A stretch of DNA of 64,000 bases, from positions 186,001-250,000 of the forward strand of contig CAKUFK010000002.1 of the NCBI GenBank assembly GCA_934647945.1. The letters are read 5' to 3'. The translations under genes were made by a program, and so were the position numbers. The stretch comes from an uncultured Eubacteriales bacterium. GTDB lineage: Bacteria; Bacillota; Clostridia; Oscillospirales; Acutalibacteraceae. Each line of letters opens with the position of its first letter. Position 1 is the first letter of the stretch. Positions 13,774 through 22,953 of the stretch are shown piece after piece. The notes under the pieces are model-generated. The model had not been told where the DNA came from, made no database searches, and was given only the letters and a program-made list of their open reading frames with translations.

Positions 13774-14142
13774 TCAATCGTCATCGTCGTCGTCATCGTC
13801 GTCGAGCTCGTTCGGATCATGGATGGTCTCGCAGCTCTGCAACGCCCACTTTTTGATCGTCATCTTGTTCCGGTCGGCGCCGGTTTCGATGACGAGGGCA
13901 TCCTCCTTGATATTGACTACACGGCCGCAGATGCCGCCGATGGTGGTGATTTCATCTCCCACCCGGATGCTATTGCGCATCCGCTGCTCTTCCTTCTGTT
14001 TTTTGCGCTGGGGACGGATCATCACAAAATACATGAGCACCACGATCAGCACGATCGGGCCCCACATGATCAGCTGCGCCAGAAATTGGTTCTGCTCTCC
14101 CATCTGTTCCCCTTCCGCGAGGATGGGCATAATGTCTATCAA
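13774..14142 (-). CDS. yajC: YajC-like preprotein translocase subunit
   Basis: YajC is a small accessory of the Sec translocase. One N-terminal helix (IMWGPIVLIVVLMYFVMIRP) is followed by the hallmark RPQRKKQKEEQ and a beta-rich domain (VGDEITTIGGICGRVVNIKEDALVIETG). The last nine residues are a pure Asp run, encoded by GAC/GAT repeats and unusual for the family. AGGAGG is placed for the TTG at 14142; a GTG at 14151 overlaps the ribosome site. tgt lies immediately upstream, a common pairing. Confidence 0.85.
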   Translation of the reverse strand: MIDIMPILAEGEQMGEQNQFLAQLIMWGPIVLIVVLMYFVMIRPQRKKQKEEQRMRNSIRVGDEITTIGGICGRVVNIKEDALVIETGADRNKMTIKKWALQSCETIHDPNELDDDDDDDDD

Positions 14143-14224
14143 ATGTAGCACCTCCTAAAAATCCCTTCTATTATATCGGTTTTTTGGGACAGGCGCAACC
14201 CCTTTTCACGGAAAAGAAAAAAAT

Positions 14225-15361
14225 TTACAATCCCGGGGCCCTCTTATCCAAAATCTCCCGGTATTCTTCATAAAACGCAGAAAACGTCCCATTTTCGAGG
14301 CTTTCGCGGATCCGTTCCATCAGGGTATTGTAAAAGAAGAGATTATGCATCACGCACAGCCGCATCGCGAGCATCTCCCCCGCTTTGAACAGATGGCGGA
14401 TATACGCCCGCGAGTACCGGCGGCAGGCCGGGCAGCCGCATGCCTCGTCGAGGGGTGAGAGATCCCGTTCATACTGCTGATTGAGCAGGTTGCGCCGCCC
14501 GCTCCAGGTGAACACATGCCCGTGCCGGGCATTGCGGGCCGGCATGACGCAATCGAACAGGTCGACGCCGCGCGCCACGCCTTCGAGGATATTGACCGGT
14601 GTGCCCACCCCCATGAGGTAACGGGGCTTATCCGCCGGCATATACGGTTCCACCGCTTCGATGACGCGATACATCACCGGGGCGGGTTCCCCCACCGCCA
14701 GGCCGCCGATGGCGTAACCGTCCAGGCCGAGGGCGGCGATGTCTTTCATGTGGGCGACGCGCAGGTCGTCGAATGTGCAACCCTGGTTGATCCCGAACAG
14801 AAGCTGCCGGGGATTGAGGGCAGCGGGCAGGGCGTTCAGCCGGTCGTGCTCCTCCTTGCATCGGATCAGCCAGCGGGTGGTGCGCGCGCAGGACTCCCGC
14901 GCGTAGTCATAGGCCGCGGGATTCTCCACGCATTCGTCAAAGGCCATGGCAATGGTGGAACCGAGGTTGGACTGGATCCGCATGCTCTCCTCCGGCCCGA
15001 TAAAGAGCCGGCGGCCGTCGACATGGGAGGCAAACGTCACGCCCTCTTCCCGGATTTTGCGCAGGCCGGCCAGGGAAAACACCTGGAACCCTCCGCTGTC
15101 GGTCAGAATCGGCCCCTGCCAACCTGTAAAGGCATGAAGCCCTCCGAGTTCCCGCACCAGTTCGTCCCCCGGCCGGACGTGCAGATGATAGGTGTTGCAG
15201 AGCTGCACCTGGCATTTCAGGTCCTTCAGATCGTGCGCGGATACCGCGCCCTTGATGGCGCCGCAGGTCGCGACATTCATGAACGCCGGGGTTTCAATCG
15301 TCCCGTGAGGCGTCTCAAACCGCCCGCGGCGGGCCGTCCCTATCTGTGTGAGTATCTCCAT
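14225..15361 (-). CDS. tgt: Queuine/preQ1 tRNA-guanine transglycosylase
   Basis: This 378-residue enzyme exchanges guanine-34 of GUN-anticodon tRNAs for the queuosine precursor. Seen are the base-binding segment TDSGGFQVFSL, AFDECVEN, the GYAIGGLAVGEP loop, YLMGVGTP and the C-terminal zinc site CGCPACRRYSRAYIRHL...H. Length is normal. No other queuosine genes are in view. Confidence 0.95.
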   Translation of the reverse strand: MEILTQIGTARRGRFETPHGTIETPAFMNVATCGAIKGAVSAHDLKDLKCQVQLCNTYHLHVRPGDELVRELGGLHAFTGWQGPILTDSGGFQVFSLAGLRKIREEGVTFASHVDGRRLFIGPEESMRIQSNLGSTIAMAFDECVENPAAYDYARESCARTTRWLIRCKEEHDRLNALPAALNPRQLLFGINQGCTFDDLRVAHMKDIAALGLDGYAIGGLAVGEPAPVMYRVIEAVEPYMPADKPRYLMGVGTPVNILEGVARGVDLFDCVMPARNARHGHVFTWSGRRNLLNQQYERDLSPLDEACGCPACRRYSRAYIRHLFKAGEMLAMRLCVMHNLFFYNTLMERIRESLENGTFSAFYEEYREILDKRAPGL

Positions 15362-15434
15362 AAAGCCCTCCTGAAGTGGGTTCCTTTGTCGAAAGCAGTA
15401 TCAGTATAGCGCATCGGGGCGGCGGCATCAAGTA

Positions 15435-15713
15435 TCAAGAAGGCAGCTCCGTCAAAAGCACCCGCAGAGAGGGGACGAACCGGCAGGGGCCGGGGGCCGG
15501 CTTCCCACGGCGGTTGAGCCACACGGCCGGGATCCCCACTGCCGCGGCTCCCCGGACATCGCTGGAAAACGAGTCCCCGATGTGCCAGACCTCTCCCGGC
15601 TGCAATCCCGTCCGACGGAGCGCCAAATCGAACAGCTCCCGGCGCGGCTTGTACGACCGGGCGTCCTCCTGTGCCAGGGTGCCGTAAAAATCGAGAAACA
15701 GGGCCTTGATCAA
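15435..15713 (-). pseudogene. Truncated HAD-family hydrolase remnant
   Basis: This 92-residue frame keeps HAD motif I (FLDFYGTLAQ) and then runs straight into motif III/IV (SYKPRRELFDLALRRTGL...VWHIGDSFSSDVRGA). The roughly 100 residues that normally hold the cap and motif II are missing, as after an in-frame deletion. GGGGGAG sits before a TTG at 15713. It is probably non-functional, though a minimal HAD fold cannot be excluded. Confidence 0.6.
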
Positions 15714-15786
15714 CTCGTCTCCCCCTTTTTGTTCACTTTTTTCCAGTCTAGCAGATGCCACGGGATTCTGCAAGCCGGATAAAATG

Positions 15787-15831
15787 GTTGCAATCGCAAC
15801 TGTTTTGTGGTATATTGGTTGCGACCGCAAT
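15787..15831 (+). promoter_or_regulatory. Paired operators for the MarR regulator
   Basis: Two similar dyads, GTTGCAATCGCAAC (15787-15800) and GTTGCGACCGCAAT (15818-15831), are centred 31 bp apart, about three helical turns, and lie 23 bases before the marR gene. They are likely sites for autorepression by MarR; binding is inferred. Confidence 0.65.
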
Positions 15832-15853
15832 CAATTGATGAGAAGGTGGAAAC

Positions 15854-16309
15854 ATGGACTCCCTCATGAAGTATATCAGCCGGATCCATCGCTGCTCCGG
15901 GCGGTTCCGGGGCGATAAGATCGAGGGGCTGAACGGACGGCAGCACACCTATATCTTTCACGTCTGCAAACGGCCGGGAATTTCACAGGATCAGCTGGCC
16001 CGTCACATCTGCGTCAACAAGAGCAACATCACCAGGCAGCTGGGGGCGTTGGAGCAGGCGGGATTCGTCCGGCGGGAATCCGATCCGGACGACCGGCGGG
16101 TCCTGCGGGTATATCCGACTGAAAAGGCGGAGGCGGCGCTGCCGCGGGTCTGCGAGCTCATGGAGGAATGGAACCGGCTGCTGCTGGAGGAGCTGAATCC
16201 CGAAGAACAGGCCTGCCTCCTCACTTTACTGAGCCGTGTCACGAGAAAGGCCATCGCCGCCGCGGAACCGGCCGACGCGCCGCGGCCGGACGCCGATATG
16301 CCTGTTTGA
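15854..16309 (+). CDS. MarR-family transcriptional regulator
   Basis: This 151-residue protein has a winged helix: ISQDQLARHICVNKSNITRQLGALEQAGFVRRESDPDDRRVLRVYPTEK, with the wing sequence DPDDRR typical of MarR. GAAGGTGG precedes the ATG. It lies 44 bases before two ABC exporter genes, the classic arrangement in which a drug ligand relieves repression of a multidrug pump. Confidence 0.9.
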   Translation: MDSLMKYISRIHRCSGRFRGDKIEGLNGRQHTYIFHVCKRPGISQDQLARHICVNKSNITRQLGALEQAGFVRRESDPDDRRVLRVYPTEKAEAALPRVCELMEEWNRLLLEELNPEEQACLLTLLSRVTRKAIAAAEPADAPRPDADMPV

Positions 16310-16353
16310 TACCGGGTGGCCGACCAACACAGTGAAAGGCTGGATCACTTGCC

Positions 16354-18069
16354 ATGAAAAGAATCTTCCCCTATCTGAGACCGTATCTCCCCCGCATCTC
16401 CCTGGGGCTCGCGATCAAGTTCACCGGCACCATCATGGATCTGCTGCTGCCCTGGATTCTATCGTATATGATCGACGATGTCGTTCCGCTGAAAGAGGTG
16501 CCGCGAATCGTTTTCTGGGGCGGCGCCATGGTCGCCTGCGCGGCGGTGGCACTCATTACCAATATCGTAGCCAACCGCATGGCGTCCTGGGTCGCCCAAC
16601 ATACCACCGAAGCCCTGCGTCATGACCTCTTCTCCAAAATTTCGCATCTCTCCTGCGGGCAGATCGACAGCTTTTCGATCCCCTCGCTGGAATCCCGTCT
16701 GACCTCGGATACATATAACGTTCATCAGATGATCGGAATGATGCAGCGCCTGGGTGTCCGGGCCCCTATCCTGCTCATAGGCGGCATCTTTATCACCCTG
16801 ATGCTCGAACCGGTGCTGGCCCTCATCCTCATCGCCGTCCTGCCCCTGATCGCCCTGGTCATATACGGCGTGTCCAAGAAAGGGATACCCCTTTACACAA
16901 AGCTGCAGCAGGGGGTGGATGCGATGGTACGGACGGTCCGGGAAAACGTTACCGGCATCCGGGTGATCAAGGCGCTCTCCAAGACCGACTATGAAAAGGA
17001 GCGCTTTTCGTCCGTCAACAGCGAGGTGGTCAGGCGGGAGAAAACGGCCGGGATCACCATGGCTCTGACCAATCCCTTGATGAACCTCTTTTTGAATGTG
17101 GGTCTAACCGTCGTCATTATCGTGGGCGCCTTCCGGGTCGACAGCGGGCTGACCCAGCCGGGCAAGATTCTGGCCTTCCTCACCTATTTCACCATCATCC
17201 TCAACGCCATGCTCTCCATCACCCGGATGTTCGTCATGCTGTCGAAGGGAACCGCCTCAGCCGAACGGATCCGCGAGGTGCTGGACACGCCGGAGGATCT
17301 GGCCCTCCTTCCTTCGGACGATATGGATGGGGCGTATCACATCATATTTGACCGCGTCACCTTTTCCTATCAGAAAAAGGAGGCCAATCTGCGGGATATC
17401 TCTTTCCGCCTGAAGCGCGGAGAGCGCCTCGGCATCATCGGGGCGACGGGCTGCGGGAAAAGCACCATCGTGTCTCTGCTGATGCGCCTGTACGACGCAG
17501 ACGCGGGCGAGATCCGGATCGGCGGGCAGCGGGTGGAGGCGATTCCGCCGGAAGTCCTGCACACCAAGTTCGGCGTCGTGTTTCAAAACGATATCCTCTT
17601 TGCCGACACCATCGCGGAAAATATCGATTTCGGCCGGGGCCTCTCCCGGGAACAGATCGAAAAAGCGGCCGCCTGTGCGCAGGCGATGGAGTTTATCCAG
17701 TCGCTGCCCGACGGATTCGAACACCGGCTGACGGCCAAGGGGACCAACCTGAGCGGCGGGCAGAAGCAGCGCCTCCTCATTGCCCGTGCTCTGGCCGGCG
17801 ATCCCGAAATCCTGATCCTGGACGATTCCTCGAGCGCGCTGGACTACAAAACCGATTCCCTTCTCCGTCAGGCCCTGGCCAGGGAGTATCCGGGTGTCAC
17901 CACCATCGTGATCGCCCAGCGGGTCAGCTCCATCCTCCATGCCGACCATATCCTGGTACTCGAGGAAGGACGAGAGCTCGGATACGGCACCCATCCGGAG
18001 CTGATGGAGTCCTGTGAGCTCTATCGGGAGATCAGCCGGTCGCAGATGGGAGGTGGCGAGGTTGCCTAA
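16354..18069 (+). CDS. ABC exporter subunit, degenerate ATP site
   Basis: This 571-residue half-transporter has six membrane helices (about 1-310) and an ATPase domain. Walker A is GATGCGKST, the signature is LSGGQKQR, and after Walker B the catalytic Glu is Asp (LILDDSSSALD). This is the degenerate half of BmrCD/TM287-288-type heterodimeric exporters. The signature is canonical and completes the partner's active site. It overlaps the next gene by 8 bases. Confidence 0.92.
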   Translation: MKRIFPYLRPYLPRISLGLAIKFTGTIMDLLLPWILSYMIDDVVPLKEVPRIVFWGGAMVACAAVALITNIVANRMASWVAQHTTEALRHDLFSKISHLSCGQIDSFSIPSLESRLTSDTYNVHQMIGMMQRLGVRAPILLIGGIFITLMLEPVLALILIAVLPLIALVIYGVSKKGIPLYTKLQQGVDAMVRTVRENVTGIRVIKALSKTDYEKERFSSVNSEVVRREKTAGITMALTNPLMNLFLNVGLTVVIIVGAFRVDSGLTQPGKILAFLTYFTIILNAMLSITRMFVMLSKGTASAERIREVLDTPEDLALLPSDDMDGAYHIIFDRVTFSYQKKEANLRDISFRLKRGERLGIIGATGCGKSTIVSLLMRLYDADAGEIRIGGQRVEAIPPEVLHTKFGVVFQNDILFADTIAENIDFGRGLSREQIEKAAACAQAMEFIQSLPDGFEHRLTAKGTNLSGGQKQRLLIARALAGDPEILILDDSSSALDYKTDSLLRQALAREYPGVTTIVIAQRVSSILHADHILVLEEGRELGYGTHPELMESCELYREISRSQMGGGEVA

Positions 18070-19834
18070 GGGTCCCCGTGGAATCCCTGAAAAGCCTCAG
18101 GACCGCAAGAAGGTCCTGATCCGTTTGTGGGGATATCTGTACCGCTTCAAATGGATGGTGCTGGCCGCCCTTCTGCTGACGGTCGCCAGCAACCTCTTCG
18201 CCCTGGTCGGTCCCACCTTGTCGGGACGGGCCATCGACGCCATCGGCACGGCGCCCGGCGGGGTGGATTTCCCCGTGGTGTTCTATTACTGCGGGCTGAT
18301 GATCGCGTTTTATCTGCTCTCTTCCCTGCTGGCCTATATTCTTTCGGTTCTGATGATCCGATTGAGCCAGAAAGTGGTTTTCCAGATGCGGGAGGATGTC
18401 TTCCGCCGCCTTGTGGAACTGCCGGTGCGGTATTTCGACAGCCATCAGACCGGCGACATCATCAGCCGCATCTCCTACGACATCGACACGGTCAACGCCT
18501 CCCTTTCCAACGATCTTCTCCAGGTAGCAACCAGTGCTATCACCGTGGTGGGATCCCTTGTGATGATGCTGGCCATATCGCCGATGCTGGTTCTCGTCTT
18601 CGCCGTGACGATCCCCATTTCCATCCTTTTTACCCGGTATATGACCCGCAAGGTGCGCCCGCTTTTCCGCAAACGCTCGCTCAAGCTCGGAGAACTCAAC
18701 GGCTTTGTGGAAGAAATCATCACCGGACAGAAAACGATCAAGGCCTACCACCAGGAAGAGACCATGACCGGCCGTTTCGACGTCAAAAACAAGGAGGCTG
18801 TCGACGCCTATTACAACGCCGATTACTACGGGAGCATGACCGGGCCGTCGGTGAATTTCATCAACAACCTGTCGCTTGCCTTAATCAGCATGTTCGGCGC
18901 CCTGCTGTTCCTGTTCGGCGGGCTTGGCCTCGGCGCGCTTTCCTCGTTTGTGCTCTATTCCCGCAAGTTTTCCGGGCCGATCAACGAAATCGCCAACATC
19001 ATCAGCGAACTGCAGTCGGCCTGCGCGGCGGCGGAGCGGGTTTTCCGCCTCATCGACGAGCCCGCCGAACCGGAGGACCGGGCAGAAGCGGCTGTGCTGG
19101 CCGATGTCCGAGGCGAGGTGGAAATGGCGCATGTCCGGTTCGGCTATCTGCCGGATAAAACCGTGATCCACGATTTGAACCTGCGGGCCGAGCCGGGAAA
19201 TCTGGTGGCCATCGTGGGCCCGACCGGGGCGGGAAAAACCACCATCATCAATCTCCTCATGCGTTTTTACGATCCCGACGCCGGATGCATCCGCCTCGAC
19301 GGCCATGAGATACGGCAGGTGACCCGAAAGAGCCTGCGGCTTGCCTATGCCATGGTCCTGCAGGACACTTGGCTCTTTCACGGGACGATATTCGACAACA
19401 TCGCCTATGGCAAAAAGGACGCCTCCCGGCCGGAAGTGGAGGCGGCCGCCAAAGCCGCCAGGATCCATTCGTATATCACCCGTCTGCCTGAAGGCTACGA
19501 TACGATCCTCAATGAGGACGGTATGAATATATCCCAGGGGCAGAAACAGTTGCTGACCATCGCGCGCGCCATGCTCCTCGACGCAAATATGCTGATTCTG
19601 GATGAAGCGACCTCCAACGTGGACACGAGGACGGAGATCCAGATTCAGGAGGCGATGCGTGCCTTGATGAGGGGCAAGACCTGCTTCGTCATCGCCCACC
19701 GCCTTTCCACCATCCAGAACGCGGATACCATTCTGGTGGTGCGGGACGGCGATATCGTGGAACAGGGCAACCACCAGTCCCTGATGGAGAGCGGCGGCAT
19801 CTACGCCGAGCTGTACTGTTCCCAGTTCCAATAA
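18062..19834 (+). CDS. ABC exporter subunit, catalytic ATP site
   Basis: This 590-residue half-transporter has Walker A GPTGAGKTT and canonical Walker B LILDEATSNVD, but a weak signature ISQGQKQ. Together with the upstream subunit it gives one active and one degenerate ATP site. The TTG at 18062 is chosen because GGGAGGTGGCGAGG lies just upstream and it overlaps the previous stop. The substrate is unknown; the MarR context suggests drugs or lipids. Confidence 0.92.
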   Translation: MPKGPRGIPEKPQDRKKVLIRLWGYLYRFKWMVLAALLLTVASNLFALVGPTLSGRAIDAIGTAPGGVDFPVVFYYCGLMIAFYLLSSLLAYILSVLMIRLSQKVVFQMREDVFRRLVELPVRYFDSHQTGDIISRISYDIDTVNASLSNDLLQVATSAITVVGSLVMMLAISPMLVLVFAVTIPISILFTRYMTRKVRPLFRKRSLKLGELNGFVEEIITGQKTIKAYHQEETMTGRFDVKNKEAVDAYYNADYYGSMTGPSVNFINNLSLALISMFGALLFLFGGLGLGALSSFVLYSRKFSGPINEIANIISELQSACAAAERVFRLIDEPAEPEDRAEAAVLADVRGEVEMAHVRFGYLPDKTVIHDLNLRAEPGNLVAIVGPTGAGKTTIINLLMRFYDPDAGCIRLDGHEIRQVTRKSLRLAYAMVLQDTWLFHGTIFDNIAYGKKDASRPEVEAAAKAARIHSYITRLPEGYDTILNEDGMNISQGQKQLLTIARAMLLDANMLILDEATSNVDTRTEIQIQEAMRALMRGKTCFVIAHRLSTIQNADTILVVRDGDIVEQGNHQSLMESGGIYAELYCSQFQ

Positions 19835-19840
19835 TTCCGA

Positions 19841-19873
19841 AAGGCGGCGCCCGCATCAAACGGGCGCCGCCTT
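19841..19873. terminator. Bidirectional terminator
   Basis: A perfect 13-bp GC-rich stem AAGGCGGCGCCCG / CGGGCGCCGCCTT lies between the converging exporter and amidase genes. Confidence 0.85.
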
Positions 19874-19877
19874 AGCT

Positions 19878-20591
19878 TCATTCCACCCCGATGCGTTCCC
19901 AGGAAAAAAGCGCGCCCGGGTCGTTTTTCGAGGGATTGTACTCCTCGTGACCGAGAATATGCGACCGGTCCCGCCGTATGGCCGGATAGCGGTAGAGGAT
20001 ATCGTCGAGCAAAAGACGAAGCGATGCGTACTGCGCGTCGGTGAAGCCGATCCAGCCGGGATCCAAGGCGGCATATTCCGCCGGCGTCACGTACAGGCTC
20101 ATTTCCTCTTCCGTGCCCATTCCCAGCAGCTCGATGCCGATCGCATACTGATTCATCCGGTTGGTATAGCGCCCATCCCGCTGCCAGGTCCCCTTGCCCG
20201 CGTGCCAGGCGGCCCTTTCCTCCGGGATCAGGCGATGGATGCCGCCCTCCCGGTCGATGATGTAATGGGTCGATACGCCGCCGTCCAGCAGGGTAGCGCG
20301 GCAGCTCTCCATGTTGTAAGGATCGGCCGGATTGGTCACCAGTGCGCTCATGAAATGGAGGACGACATGGGAAATCGACTCCTCCCTGTCGCTGGAGTAC
20401 TGTTCGACCGGCAGAAGGGCCTCCAGGATCACCGGCTCCGGAGGGCGCTGCGCGGCCGGCGGTACCGAGCCTTCCAAAACGGAGGAAGCAGCCTCGGCGG
20501 GACCGGATACCGGCGGGGCCGTCACACCCCCTCGGCATCCGGAAAACGCCAGCAGGGCCGCTGGCAATATCCAGGACAACCATCGTTTCAT
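19878..20591 (-). CDS. N-acetylmuramoyl-L-alanine amidase lipoprotein
   Basis: This 237-residue protein has a lipobox signal (LLAFSGC) and a Pro/Ala/Ser-rich linker. An amidase_2 domain follows from about residue 70: VVLHFMSA with a zinc His, STHYIIDREGGIHRLIPEERAAWHAGKGTW, IGIELLG and GHEEYNPSKNDPG with the second zinc His. It should cleave the bond between MurNAc and the stem peptide at the outer face of the membrane. Confidence 0.88.
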   Translation of the reverse strand: MKRWLSWILPAALLAFSGCRGGVTAPPVSGPAEAASSVLEGSVPPAAQRPPEPVILEALLPVEQYSSDREESISHVVLHFMSALVTNPADPYNMESCRATLLDGGVSTHYIIDREGGIHRLIPEERAAWHAGKGTWQRDGRYTNRMNQYAIGIELLGMGTEEEMSLYVTPAEYAALDPGWIGFTDAQYASLRLLLDDILYRYPAIRRDRSHILGHEEYNPSKNDPGALFSWERIGVE

Positions 20592-20951
20592 ACGTATGAT
20601 GCACCCCTCCCAAAAATTGATGTACGGTTCGGGCGGCTTTCACGCCGCATATCCAACTGCTCCGGCCGCTTCCAAAAGGCCGTGCTCACAGGATGATGCT
20701 CGGCGATAAACCGGTACGGGCTTTGACGACAGGACGCCTCCGTTTCCCGATGTCCCCCGCCAAGGGGACACGCCGCTTACTGGTATTGTAGCATAATGGG
20801 AGGCGGCCGGCCATCCTTTCGCAGAGATTCATTGACATTCCGGCTGTTTTCCAGTAGTCTTGATCTATGCACTGGATCTATACACCGGCATCCTGCCGTC
20901 CTTTTCCCACGGGAGAGCGGTGGCGCGGAGTTCAAAGGAGGTTTAAACTTT
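20592..20951 (+). other. Intergenic region with mtnN promoter
   Basis: About 360 bases between divergent genes. Apart from the promoter at 20832-20860 and a small GTCCCC/GGGGAC hairpin, no gene or known RNA was recognised. The region may hold the amidase promoter on the minus strand. Confidence 0.4.
20832..20860 (+). promoter_or_regulatory. Sigma-A-type promoter
   Basis: TTGACA (20832-20837), a 17-base spacer and TAGTCT (20855-20860). The -35 is a perfect consensus. It lies 92 bases before the nucleosidase start. Confidence 0.6.
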
Positions 20952-21644
20952 ATGAAAAAAATTGGCATTGTATGCGCCGGCGATACCGAGCTGCAGCCCT
21001 TTCTCCCTCATATCGAAGAGGTGAAGATCACCGAGCATGCCATGCTGCGGTATTATGAGGGGACGATCCGCCGGGTCCCTGTCGTCGCCTTGTACAGCGG
21101 CGTATGCAAAGTCAACGCGGCGATCGCGACCCAGATCCTGCTCGACCGCTTTGCCGCCCACATCGTCGTAAACGCCGGTACCGCCGGAAGCATGGACGAT
21201 ACGGTACGGCTGTTCGACACCGTGATTGCGGAACGGATGGCCTATCACGATGTAGCCGACGATATTTTAACGGACTTCCATCCGTGGATGCCCTCGGTTT
21301 ATTTCCGGGCCGATGACCGGCTTTTAGAGCTTGCCAAGCGATATGCCGGGCAAGGAAAACACCCGATTCATTTCGGATTGAGCGTCACCGGCGAGCGGTT
21401 CATCGAGCATGAAGAACGGGACAGGATCCGGCGGGACGGCCATCCGCTGTCGGTCGACATGGAGACGGCCAGCATCGCACATGTTTGCTATGTCAACCGC
21501 ATCCCGTTCCTGTCGGTACGGACGGTCACGGATACACCGGCAGAGGACGGCATCGCCTATTTTGAGGAAAACTGCGAAAAAGCATCGGGCATATCCGCCG
21601 GTATCGTGATGGATCTGCTGGAGCCTTTTGCACAGATTTCCTGA
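20952..21644 (+). CDS. mtnN: 5'-methylthioadenosine/S-adenosylhomocysteine nucleosidase
   Basis: This 230-residue enzyme hydrolyses MTA and SAH to adenine and the thiosugar, part of SAM recycling. Seen are the N-terminal KKIGIVCAGDTELQPF, VVNAGTAGSMD, SVDMETASIAHVCYVNRIPFLSVRTVTD with the conserved Glu of DMETA, and normal length. AAAGGAGG precedes the ATG; a longer frame from 20796 has no ribosome site. Confidence 0.88.
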   Translation: MKKIGIVCAGDTELQPFLPHIEEVKITEHAMLRYYEGTIRRVPVVALYSGVCKVNAAIATQILLDRFAAHIVVNAGTAGSMDDTVRLFDTVIAERMAYHDVADDILTDFHPWMPSVYFRADDRLLELAKRYAGQGKHPIHFGLSVTGERFIEHEERDRIRRDGHPLSVDMETASIAHVCYVNRIPFLSVRTVTDTPAEDGIAYFEENCEKASGISAGIVMDLLEPFAQIS

Positions 21645-21719
21645 TCCGTCTGTCATGCCGGTAACGGCTGACCGCTTTGGGTATCCCGCTTATACGAAAT
21701 AAAAAAACGGGTGGTCTGA

Positions 21720-22181
21720 ATGAAAGTTTCAAAAAGGGCGTTGCTGCTTATCGCTGGATTGGTTTGGGGGATCGCAGGGGGAAATATCCTGCGCATCGGG
21801 TTCGCCGCGTATACGGCATACTGGAGCGTGTGGAACGTTTTGATCTCTTTGGCGGTCTATCTGGCTTTTGAGCTGTGCATCTTTTCCCGTATGGTCCGCA
21901 AACATACCGCGCGTATCCTGGGTTACGCGGAGGAACGGCAGTTTTTTCTCAAGTTCTTTGATGTCAAGGCTTTCTGCATCATGGGATTCATGATCGCGAT
22001 GGGGGTGGGACTGCGGGTATCGGGCTTATGCCCCGATGTCTTCATTGCCGTTTTCTACACGGGGCTGGGAGCCTCTCTTGTGACTGCCGGGATCCTGTTT
22101 TTGAGGAATTATATCCAAGCTGGGGCGGCCGGTACCGAGGACGCCGGCCAGGGTAAGGAAGAAACCGACGGCGATGCGTAG
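21720..22181 (+). CDS. Hypothetical four-helix membrane protein
   Basis: This 153-residue protein has four hydrophobic stretches (about 5-25, 33-55, 79-99 and 104-125) and a charged Glu/Gly/Asp tail. No family recognised. GGGTGG precedes the ATG. Confidence 0.6.
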   Translation: MKVSKRALLLIAGLVWGIAGGNILRIGFAAYTAYWSVWNVLISLAVYLAFELCIFSRMVRKHTARILGYAEERQFFLKFFDVKAFCIMGFMIAMGVGLRVSGLCPDVFIAVFYTGLGASLVTAGILFLRNYIQAGAAGTEDAGQGKEETDGDA

Positions 22182-22208
22182 GAGTATCGGATGGAAAGGC
22201 CGTCTTTT

Positions 22209-22691
22209 TTACTTATGATATTTTCCGCCCGACTGAATCTGCATGGACCGGTAGAGCTGTTCGAGCACCATCACCCGCGCGAGCTGGTGAGGAAAGGTCA
22301 TGGGGGACATGGAGAGCCGCAGCCGGGCCGTCTGTTTGACCTCCTCCGACAAACCGAAGGAGCCGCCGATATAGAGCGCGATGTGGCCGGCCCCCTCAAC
22401 CGCCCATTTCCCTATGGTCTCCGCCAGCTTTTCGGATGACAGCCGTACCCCCTCGATACACAGGGCGATTCCTGCCGTTCCCGTGGGGGTCCGGTCCAGG
22501 AGCCGCCGTCCCTCAGCCTGGATTCCTTGGAGGATCTGGGCCGGGGATGGCGCGGAGGGCAGCCTCTCCTCCTCCACTTCCACGATCTGGAGCTTCAAGA
22601 ATCCTCCCAGACGGCGGCTGTATTCCTCGCATGCGGCCCGCCAATACGCCTCTTTAAGACGGCCGACACAGAGCAGCGTGCAGCTTAGCAT
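22209..22691 (-). CDS. rlmH: 23S rRNA (pseudouridine-1915-N3)-methyltransferase RlmH
   Basis: This 160-residue SPOUT enzyme methylates pseudouridine 1915 in helix 69. Seen are CVGRLKEAYWRAACEEYSRRL, LCIEGVRLSSEKLA, IALYIGGSFGL (the knotted SAM-binding loop) and the C-terminal PHQLARVMVLEQLYRSMQI...YHK. Length and ends match the family. Confidence 0.95.
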   Translation of the reverse strand: MLSCTLLCVGRLKEAYWRAACEEYSRRLGGFLKLQIVEVEEERLPSAPSPAQILQGIQAEGRRLLDRTPTGTAGIALCIEGVRLSSEKLAETIGKWAVEGAGHIALYIGGSFGLSEEVKQTARLRLSMSPMTFPHQLARVMVLEQLYRSMQIQSGGKYHK

Positions 22692-22953
22692 CGTCTTTCC
22701 TCCTTTTTGGAAATGTGCCTATATGCAGTATACCATGGCAGCCGGCCGGCTTTCAATTGCTTTCAAACAGAGATCAAAAACCCAAAGATTTTTCACATCG
22801 ATATCTCACGAAGCTCTATGAAAGCAGGACATCCTGTGGTATACTGGTTTTGTCCAATCCTTTCACCGAAGAACGGTTCCAGCCGATCTGATCGGATAGA
22901 CGGTGGTCTGTCCGGGTGAGCGTCAACCCATGCAGGCCCGTGGAGGATGTCCT

